Below, piece after piece: positions 56,908-64,000 of a DNA stretch of 64,000 nucleotides. Where the stretch lies: NCBI RefSeq assembly GCF_022605165.1, contig NC_063079.1, positions 196,001-260,000 on the forward strand. Reading direction: 5' to 3'. Origin of the DNA: Purpureocillium takamizusanense. Its lineage: Eukaryota > Ascomycota > Sordariomycetes > Hypocreales > Ophiocordycipitaceae. The translations under genes and the position numbers were made by a program. Numbering within the stretch: position 1 is the first letter of the stretch; the number at the start of each line of letters is the position of its first letter. The notes below the pieces were generated by a model. It was given only the letters and a program-made list of their open reading frames with translations. It ran no database searches and had not been told where the DNA came from.

Positions 56908-57825
56908 ATGAGACAGGACGTCAGTTTCGACAGCCAAGGCCTAAGGCTAGCTGGACATCTCTACCTTCCAGACCAGCTGACGCCTTCTGAGCGCCTCCCA
57001 GCAATCGTGGTCAGCCATCCTGGAGCAGGCGTGAAGGAACAAACTGCCGGAATCTACGCCAATCGTCTTCACAACGAAGGGTTCATCACACTTACCTTCG
57101 ATTGCGCCTACCATGGAGAGAGTGAAGGCACGCCACGGGGGCTAGAAGACCCTGCACACCGCGTGGAAGACATCAAGAACGCCGTGTCATTCCTCGCCTG
57201 TCACGAGAGAGTCGATCCGGACCGCATCGCGTTATTGGGGATCTGCGCCTCCGGTGGCTACGCCATCACCGCAACGGCGACCGACATCCGCATCAAGGCC
57301 GTTGCGACCGTCAGTGGTGTGGACCTGGGAAGCTTCATGCGAAAGGGCTTCAACGGAAAACAGGACCCTTCCGTCCTGAAGAGTCAGCTAGAACAGGCCG
57401 CACGCGCCAGAACTGCCGCCGCAGGTGGCGCTGACGCAGGAGGCTTCTCCTTGTTTCCTCCCGACGAGGCGACTGCCAAAGGTTGGGGCAAGTACGCATA
57501 TGAGGCCTGGAGCTACTACACTACACCACGCGGCTGCCATCCCCGCTCGGCGAAAGTCATGCCCTGGATCAGCATCGACAAACTCGCCAGCTTCTTTGGC
57601 TTTGGTGTGATTGATCAAATCGGCCCAAAGCCCGTTCTGATGATTGTGGGAGCCGAAGCGGAGACGAAGTGGATGGCAGAGGAGGCGATTCCGAACGCCA
57701 AAGAGCCCAAGGAGCTGTACCAGATCGATGGCGCGAGCCATGTTGACCTGTATGACATCGATGAGCATGTGACGAAAGCTACCTCACGGCTGGTAAATTA
57801 CTATAAACACTGGCTTGGGGTTTGA
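56908..57825 (+). CDS. Alpha/beta-hydrolase, dienelactone-hydrolase / polyketide-transferase-like
   Basis: Single exon of 305 aa from ATG 56908 (MRQDVSFDSQGLRLAGHLYL); upstream in-frame codons lack an ATG. Alpha/beta-hydrolase landmarks: VVSHPGAGVKEQ (oxyanion-loop region), FDCAYHGESEG, the nucleophile elbow LLGICASGGYA (Cys or Ser as nucleophile), an Asp/Glu after VLMIVGAEAE, and His in GASHVDLYD. The GxC elbow resembles dienelactone hydrolases and cluster-borne acyl/polyketide transferases. It lies divergent to the P450 and convergent with a flavin monooxygenase 60 nt away. It could hydrolyse or transfer an acyl group in that local pathway. A trans-acting release of the PKS product 42 kb away is possible but speculative. 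Confidence 0.85.
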   Translation: MRQDVSFDSQGLRLAGHLYLPDQLTPSERLPAIVVSHPGAGVKEQTAGIYANRLHNEGFITLTFDCAYHGESEGTPRGLEDPAHRVEDIKNAVSFLACHERVDPDRIALLGICASGGYAITATATDIRIKAVATVSGVDLGSFMRKGFNGKQDPSVLKSQLEQAARARTAAAGGADAGGFSLFPPDEATAKGWGKYAYEAWSYYTTPRGCHPRSAKVMPWISIDKLASFFGFGVIDQIGPKPVLMIVGAEAETKWMAEEAIPNAKEPKELYQIDGASHVDLYDIDEHVTKATSRLVNYYKHWLGV

Positions 57826-57884
57826 GCCGATCTGTCAATTATATTATGTTAGAATGTCAATGCTGGGTGAGCCTTGTATATAAA

Positions 57885-59282
57885 TCATGTCCCGCCTTGC
57901 TCACCCTGACCCTTCGTCTTGTTGTGCCGCATGTATTCGTACAACTGAGCCCGACCACTTTCGATATGCTCGTCTAAGTCGAGGTTCCACAGCCACTGAA
58001 AGCGCTCATCCCACGACTGCCTAAGTTTCTCTCCATCATTCCCTATGCCTTTGTGGCAGAGACAAAGAAGCTCGGCATTTTCCTTGCTGCTCGTGACGAC
58101 CTTCTGGCTGCGGGGCCGACGAACACTATCGTATGCCTTGAAGGCCGCCACCACGTCCTCCATAGTTTCCACCGCATCATCAGCCAGAAGTTCAGCGAGC
58201 ACATACGCATCTTCTATGGCTTGGCCGGCCCCAGCGCCCTGGTGGGGAGTCGAAGCATGTGCTGCGTCGCCTAGTATTGCGACTCGGGATCGTGAGTAGC
58301 TCGACACCGGCGGGTGCTCAAAGATCGCCCACTGCGACGTGTCGGACACGTGCTAGGAATAGTCAGCCTGTTGGCGTTTCTCGTTTCCTACTTCATATTT
58401 TTGACAGCGCGGCAGCCAACGCACCTTCATCAGCTCATTGACGTAGGAGCCCATGTGGCCCATGTCCCTGTTGAGATCCTCCTTTGCTGCAGGACGAACC
58501 CAACCATCGCTGTCCCACGTCTTCGCATCCAATTTATACATGCCAAAGTTGAGCTTCTTTCCGTTCATAATCGGGTAGGTAATCGCGTAACATCCGTTTC
58601 CAATGTACCATGTCGCAACTCTGGCTCTATGGTTGCCCACAGCACTCACCGCGTCTTGCATGCCCAGGACTGCACGATAGCAATACATCCCACTATACGT
58701 TGGTCTCGTCTTTTCCACCTCTTCAGGAAGCATGAACTCTTTCACCTTGGATTTGATGCCGTCACATCCAACGACAATATCGGCGTCGACGCTTGTCCCA
58801 TCTTCAAAGGACAACCGCACCCCATCAACATTTTCTTGAAGGGCAACCAACCTTTTGTCGAAGTGGGCTATATCTTGAGGGATCATCTCCACCAATGCCG
58901 CAAGGAAGTCGGCTCGTCGAAGCGTAGTCTGTCCTGAGGGTAGAGCTTTCAGATCCATCATGACCTGACCCGAAGCTTCCCCCGAGGCCCAAACGACTTC
59001 GAACCATGTGTCCCGAAATCGTTCGAATCCGGGGCTATCCGCATTCGTCGTGACAAGTGAATCGTATGCTACTCGTAGCATGGGATCTATCAGAGGTAGT
59101 GCACGGTGCGCGGCCGGTCCAATAGACAGGCCCAGGCCAGTCTCACGAAAGGCAGTGGCGGCTTCATAGATTTGCACGGGGACGTTGCGTCGAAGCAGTC
59201 CGATTGCCAGCGCAAGGCCCCCAATTCCGCCACCAATAATGGCGACTGTGAAATGCTTTTGCGACTGTATTTTGCTCCCCAT
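57885..59282 (-). CDS. FAD-dependent monooxygenase, salicylate-hydroxylase-like
   Basis: Two minus-strand exons, 59282-58425 and 58352-57885 (72-nt intron), giving 441 aa from the ATG at 59282; an upstream in-frame ATG at 59354 is an alternative. Group A flavin monooxygenase motifs: AIIGGGIGGLALAIG (ADP-binding), VGCDGIKSKVKEF (DG motif) and ILGDAAHASTPHQGAGAGQA (FAD ribityl motif). No C-terminal anchor, so probably soluble. Known relatives hydroxylate or decarboxylate phenols such as salicylate. It lies 0.7 kb from the RiPP-like precursor on the same strand and may modify its product or serve the hydrolase/P450 set. Confidence 0.92.
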
Positions 59283-59997
59283 TGCATCGTTCAGCACCAA
59301 GGCACGCTCTGATGTGATGAGGGAATCGGCCCTCTTGGATGCCCGACGTCTCATCAGCAGCGGATTGTCATGGGACTTGGGGGCGGGCTAGCCCTCCCAG
59401 CCCGAGATCTACAATGAAACCCCGCACGTCAGATCAATTTCCTTGACCCTGCAGCCATCTCAGTATAGGACTATCACATGACCAATGTACTGCCGGTACG
59501 CGCTGATGCTGTACTTGACGCGATGGCCCGCTAGTACAGTCCGGGTGGAACTTGTCATAGGAGTTTGAGGGGACCTGAGGACATGCATGTCGCGTGACAA
59601 GGCCTCAGACGTTTTGCACCTTGTAATAGGCGTCGTTTTGAATCCCGAAGTGTTGTAAACGAGTGTTGCCCACCATGTACGGATTCCTATTATTGGCTTT
59701 GTGATCGGACGGGGGCAGCGCGGGAATTTCTCCCCTCGACAGCGACCAGCGGGCCCTTTCATTGAACGTCCAAATCGCCGGATCTCGTAAGAGGTGGTGC
59801 GAAATTGTTTGGTGATTTCACGGTCTTGACATATCTAGAATAAGAGACAGGTACGATGCTGCGCTGCAACACTTGGTAGAGGAGAATTACGGGCGAGACG
59901 AGAGATTCGGCTTGATTCCCTGGACTTCTATCTGAAGAAACTGAGAAGCCACCTAAATCATAACCTCAACGCAATCGACGTCTGCCTCCCTTGTAGC
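59283..59997. other. Intergenic between monooxygenase and precursor gene
   Basis: 0.7 kb. Promoter of the monooxygenase and terminator of the precursor gene. No other feature. Confidence 0.5.
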
Positions 59998-60237
59998 TCA
60001 GTAATTGGCCGCTGCTTTAATGACAATCGAGTCCTTGGCCAAGTCCTTCACCTCGTCGCGCTTGTAGTTGGCGGCTGCTTTGATGACAATGGAGTTCTTG
60101 GCGAGGTCGTGCGCCTCGCTGCGCTTGTAGTATGATGCAGCTTTGATGACAATTGAATCCTTTGTAAGGTCCTGCACCGGGGCGGAGAACACGGTAAGGG
60201 CCTGCAAGGCGAGGAGAGACAGGATGCTGGTTTTCAT
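59998..60237 (-). CDS. Kex2-processed repeat precursor peptide (candidate dikaritin-type RiPP precursor)
   Basis: Single exon of 79 aa. A signal peptide, MKTSILSLLALQALTVFSA, is followed by three tandem 21-residue units beginning at Asp23, Asp44 and Asp65. Consensus DL(T/A)K(D/N)SIVIKAA(S/A)(Y/N)Y. Units one and two end in Lys-Arg (38-39 and 59-60), the Kex2 cleavage signal; unit three ends the protein at Tyr79 without KR. Linkers SEAH and DEVK precede units two and three. This is the architecture of KEP/dikaritin precursors (ustiloxin, phomopsin, asperipin), in which UstYa-type oxidases cross-link a Tyr-containing core. A UstYa-like gene lies 0.8 kb away, divergent. The core sequence does not match known members that I recall. 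Confidence 0.85.
   Translation of the reverse strand: MKTSILSLLALQALTVFSAPVQDLTKDSIVIKAASYYKRSEAHDLAKNSIVIKAAANYKRDEVKDLAKDSIVIKAAANY
60046..60171 (-). repeat. 63-nt coding tandem repeat
   Basis: The 21-codon unit is repeated three times at DNA level with modest divergence, mainly at codon positions for the variable linker and the residue before Tyr. The span given covers the repeat junctions. Units start at nucleotides coding Asp23, Asp44 and Asp65. Confidence 0.75.
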
Positions 60238-61041
60238 GGCTACTTGAAGTGTCGTTGGTTTATAGCTGTATTTGGCAATGGAGTGGGTAATACTGTCGAC
60301 GTCCAAGTAGAAGCGAACAAGAGTGCTCCCGTTCTTAATCATTCGTGAAGGTGGCTACTTATAACGTCGAGTGAAAGCTACTCAACACTTGCCCTTTTCG
60401 GCAGGTGTTATGCTCGGCCCACGCGTGGCACTTTGGCCTGTGATGACACTGGAGACCGGAGCCTCACAATGCACGACTAAGTAACCGAGGAGCGAGCGGT
60501 TGTGCACCCCCAGCCGCAGGGTCTATCAGGATCTTACTGTCACTGGCTGACTGTGTGATCTGCTGTAGCACTCGACTTGTCCGGTACCAACTGCATCGAT
60601 CGCCGCAGACCGTCTTTACCCCGACAAAGGTTCCGTCTTTTCATTCGGAATACCCAATCATGATGGCTACTTACGTTGCAACAGCTCCCGTCTCATCATC
60701 CAAGAGAGGCCAATTTGGAATCAACTTGCGAAGGCTGCATCCCGAAATCTCGGATACCTAAGAGAAAAGGCCAGTCCGTTGCCTTGGCTCTGCTGATTGG
60801 GCTCGCTTTTTATCGCCGTATGCACAGCTACACCAGATTAGGCTGGTGGAAGGGTGGTTCTGTCGCCAAGCGCGATTCTCCCGTTCCTAGCCGCAACTCT
60901 TGACATAAAGCATTCAGCCTGTCCAGTCTGCCAATTGCGAGCGACCACGAACAGCCAGAGATAGAACACGTCCGGTCGAGAACACGATACAAGAGACAGC
61001 ACCGGGACCGGTGCATCACTCTACTCTAGCCCATCACAACC
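60238..61041. promoter_or_regulatory. Divergent region between precursor and UstYa-like genes, with a possible tiny gene
   Basis: 0.8 kb. A TTATAAGT at 60357-60364 on the minus strand is a TATA candidate for the precursor. A frame from ATG 60661 (MMATYVATAPVSSSKRGQFG) stops at 60759-60761. An overlapping frame continues (RKGQSVALALLIGLAFYRRM) to 60903. They could be one small spliced gene, but no clear donor/acceptor pair was found. Confidence 0.35.
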
Positions 61042-62061
61042 ATGTGGCAGTCAACCTACTCAAAGTACAAAAGGCTTGAGCAAGATGAGTCGAATCAACA
61101 CGCCGATAAACTATCCACGACGTCGCGTTACCGTCGACGACGATCTTGTGGGATAATAGCGCTAGTGTGTTCCAACCTGCTCTCGCTTCTCGCGCTCGCT
61201 ATCATAGTTCTCGGGCATGGACGCAGTAATCTCGACACAAGTATCTCAGAAAAATGTAATTCTGCCAGTCTAACAGCTCTTGAATACGCTGACTGACAAT
61301 GGCAATAGCACCGGGATGGGAGGCAGTGAAGTTTGAGCCTAGAAAATACGCCGGTGGGTTTCGACAGCAGAACAAATGGCGAGGGGGGCCCGGAGAGCAG
61401 TCTGATGCTATTGACATGGCTTGGCACGAGATTGAAGTCGGGGCTGGAGGTGTACGACTCACCGAGGAGGACGTCCGGGCCTTCAATTTCAGCGGCTCGC
61501 CTAGTAACCCGTTGCACAAGATACCCGACAGACACGGAGGGGGCTACGTCGCGATGCTGGAGGTGTTTCACCTTTTACACTGCCTGGTAAGTTTTTTGTT
61601 GCAATAAAGATCAGGTTGCTGACTATGCAAGAACACACTACGCATGGGACTGTTTTACAATTATGAGAGATACAAGATTCTCGACGACGGAGTACCAACC
61701 GAAAATTTGTATTCTCATTTCGGTACGCATTGAAGACAGATCAGACAAAGGATGCTTCAATCTCTAACCTATGCCAGATCACTGCGTAGACATGCTGAGG
61801 GAGAGCTTAATGTGCTCCGCGGACACCACGCCGTACATTTTCTACGACCCATTAGACAAACCAAGGCGTCGTGACCCCTTACCAGACTGGTCAGCAACAC
61901 ACACATGTCGAGACTTTGACGCAATCTTGGCATGGAACAAGGAAGGTCCTCGGTCCATACGTTGGAGAGATGTTGGGACCAATCCTGCATGGAACGAGTC
62001 CCTAGAAGGGTCTGATCCGCCATTTCCTCCAGAAGATGACCATAGTCATCATCATGGCTAG
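61042..62061 (+). CDS. UstYa-like (DUF3328) oxidase
   Basis: Four exons: 61042-61255, 61309-61586, 61632-61722 and 61778-62061 (introns 45-55 nt), giving 288 aa. A basic N-terminal tail precedes one membrane helix (GIIALVCSNLLSLLALAIIV), then a lumenal domain with the two hallmark motifs: FHLLHCLN (HxxHC, split by intron 2) and HFDHCVDMLR (after intron 3). Dikaritin-pathway members (UstYa/UstYb) catalyse oxidative cyclisation or desaturation of Kex2-released peptides, and others act in cyclochlorotine-type pathways. A single copy is visible; a second may lie past the window end. The His-rich C-terminus (DDHSHHHG) is unusual but natural-looking. Confidence 0.93.
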
Positions 62062-62925
62062 CCGTTTGCGCCTAGCACTACTCACCGAATCCACCTACTG
62101 TTCTTGTGGGCTTCATAAGCTCCTATTTGGCCACGGCCCTTTTTGACTCTCTGGCACGGCTGGTCTTTTCTTACAGGACTCTAAAGGCGGGTTTGGGCGG
62201 GCGTTCCTGCGTGTTGCTTCCGAATTGAACGGCATCTAGGGACGGACACACGTTTGCATGCTGCTCGCGGTATCTATCCATTTGTTCAAATGCAGAGGCT
62301 ATGAACGCCAGAAATTTGAAGCACGGTGCGTAGCACGCGAGAAGTTGTGCGGCCCCGCAACCACCTGCAGCGCGTCGTCGACAAAGGTGCGGCCACTTGA
62401 CACCACAGCCAGGGCTGAGTATCTATCTTACCATAGCATCACCTTGCCATGGCAACGGGAAATACAAACTGGCTACGCAGGCAAACATTTGAGGGAATGA
62501 TGTCGTTGGCTGGCTCAAGACCAGGGACCTGACGTTGGTCTTGTGTTGTTGGCTCCCTGAACATGTCGCGAATCATCGTGAGTCGTCCACGCATATAACA
62601 TAAGCATAACCTCGGTATTTCCTTACTTCTGCCAGAACAATCTTCCGTCTGGGGCGGGGATTCGAGTGTATAAATCTGGCGAATACGGACTTTGCCAAGG
62701 TGACGTGGCATCGCATCCGTGCCCAGGTTTCAGTCGGACCAATCACTCGATTTCACGTACGTACGGGCGAATGCTCGTACCAATAGACCTCGCGCCGATT
62801 GTGCACGATCTTACGATCTCAGCGAGTAGTCTGTGAGTATCGTCGCATCGCATTGCTACGGGATTCGGCCATCGAGTCGACGCGCTTATGACTGCCCCGC
62901 CGACATTGTCGAAGACATCGCTGCC
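62062..62925. other. Intergenic between UstYa-like gene and FMO
   Basis: 0.86 kb. Frames at 62258-62500 and 62439-62711 have no recognisable content. Promoter of the FMO expected. Confidence 0.5.
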
Positions 62926-64000
62926 ATGGAGCATATCGACACTGTTATAGTGGGAGCAGGTGAGTGTAAACCTGCCGGGTTACAGCTAGAGTGCTAACTT
63001 GACGAGGGTGGCATGGGCTGGCAATGGCAAAAGCCCACGTCGAAGCGCGTCCAGACGCTACTTTGTTGGTATTTGATACGGCAGCGACTGTGGGCGGTGT
63101 CTGGGCTGCGGAAAGACTGTACCCCGGTTTAAAGACAAATAATCTTGTCGGGACCTACGAGTTCTCGGATTTTCCCATGACCTTCGAGCAATTTGGCGTC
63201 AAGCCTGGACAGCATATTCCCGGACAAGTCGTGCACGACTACCTGACCGCATTCGCCAACAATTTCAACCTCATGCCTCGAATGCGGTTGAACCAAAAAG
63301 TACTCTCCGCGGAGCTTCTCAACGACGGCTCATGGCTCCTGAGACTGGTCTCTACAAAGAGTCATGGTGAAGGTCCAGTGCCAGAAACACTCGTCGCTAG
63401 CAAACTGGTCGTTGCCACTGGTCTTACGTCCGAACCTCAATGGCCAGTATTCGAAGGCCGTGAACATTTCAAGAGAGAGCTCTTTCACGCCAAAGAGTTG
63501 AAAGACCGCACCGATAGCATAGAGCGAGCCAAAAGCGTAGTGGTATTGGGCGGGAACAAGTCTGCGTGGGATACGTGCTTCTTCGCTGCAAAGTGTGGTG
63601 CACATGTCCACATGGTCATGAGACCGGGCGGCGGCGGCCCGAGCTGGGTTTGGCCACTTTTCTTCTCGCCCTTCAAAGTCTCCGTCCAGCGATTGGCCTC
63701 GACGCGATTCTTCACCTGGTTCGACCCATGCATCTGGAGCGAAGAGACCGGCTTGATAAGTTGGATTCGCGCTGGTCTTCACAACACCTGTGTTGGACGT
63801 TGGATCGTGTCCAAGTTTTGGAACTGCATCGGGAGCTTCGCCCACAAAGCCCATCGATACGACGATCATCCCGAGACGCGAAAGCTGAAGCCTTGGGTGA
63901 GCCCATTCTGGATGGGGAATTCCCTCAGCATCCATAACTACACGTCCTCTTGGTTTGAGCTTGTCCGACAAGGCCGAATCACTGTGCATATTGCAGACGT
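62926..64000 (+). CDS. Flavin-containing monooxygenase (FMO/BVMO-like), 5' part; truncated by window end
   Basis: Exon 1 is 62926-62959 (MEHIDTVIVGAG). The intron is 62960-63006. Exon 2 runs open from 63007 to the last base, about 342 residues in all. The FAD motif is completed across the intron as VGAGWHGLAMA. TVGGVWAAERLYPGLKTNN, the FMO-fingerprint region and the second Rossmann-like VVVLGGNKSAWDT follow, typical of cluster FMOs and Baeyer-Villiger-like enzymes. No stop occurs before the edge. Same strand as the UstYa-like gene 0.86 kb upstream, so it may oxidise the same peptide product, as FMO UstF1/F2 do in ustiloxin assembly. Confidence 0.9.

Overview
The window is ascomycete nuclear DNA, probably from a filamentous Sordariomycete and possibly Hypocreales. 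The evidence is many short introns (about 50-110 nt, GT..AG with CTAAC/CTGAC-like branch sites), a Zn2Cys6 regulator, CFEM and Pth11-like receptors, a TRI14-like protein and two secondary-metabolite loci. The genus is not determinable from what I can see. All gene models were spliced by hand from reading frames, splice motifs and recalled family conservation. No database search was run.

Left third (1-31.8 kb), accessory. It opens with a meroterpenoid cluster: the 3' end of a probable FAD monooxygenase (possible epoxidase), a Pyr4-type membrane terpene cyclase, a UbiA prenyltransferase, a geranylgeranyl diphosphate synthase and a non-reducing PKS (SAT-KS-AT-PT-ACP-CMeT, with no release domain). 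The likely logic is: a C-methylated aromatic polyketide is geranylgeranylated, epoxidised and cyclised to a diterpenoid-polyketide hybrid. An AT-rich, RIP-like stretch follows, then a DMATS-type prenyltransferase, three short-chain dehydrogenases, a coding remnant with an internal stop, a frameshifted berberine-bridge-type oxidase and an ETHE1-like metallo-beta-lactamase-fold protein. After these come a small secreted protein, a proteinase-K-like protease with an altered oxyanion hole, and a GFA-domain protein.

Middle (32-43.7 kb), GC-rich and orderly. A nucleotide-sugar-epimerase-like dehydrogenase is divergent from an MFS permease, followed by a Zn2Cys6 regulator and another SDR. This looks like a small uptake/catabolism set. 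A LURP-one/tubby-like protein and a secreted TRI14-like beta-propeller protein follow.

Right third (43.7-64 kb). A small unrecognised multi-exon cysteine-containing protein, a CFEM GPCR, a peptidase-C45/acyltransferase-like protein with a GC-AG intron, a second Pth11-like membrane protein, a P450, an alpha/beta hydrolase and a salicylate-hydroxylase-like monooxygenase lead to a candidate RiPP locus. That locus has a 79-aa secreted precursor with three 21-residue repeats bounded by Lys-Arg (Kex2) sites, a UstYa-like (DUF3328) oxidase, and an FMO running off the window end. It is the best candidate for an undescribed system. The GGPP-based aromatic meroterpenoid cluster is second.
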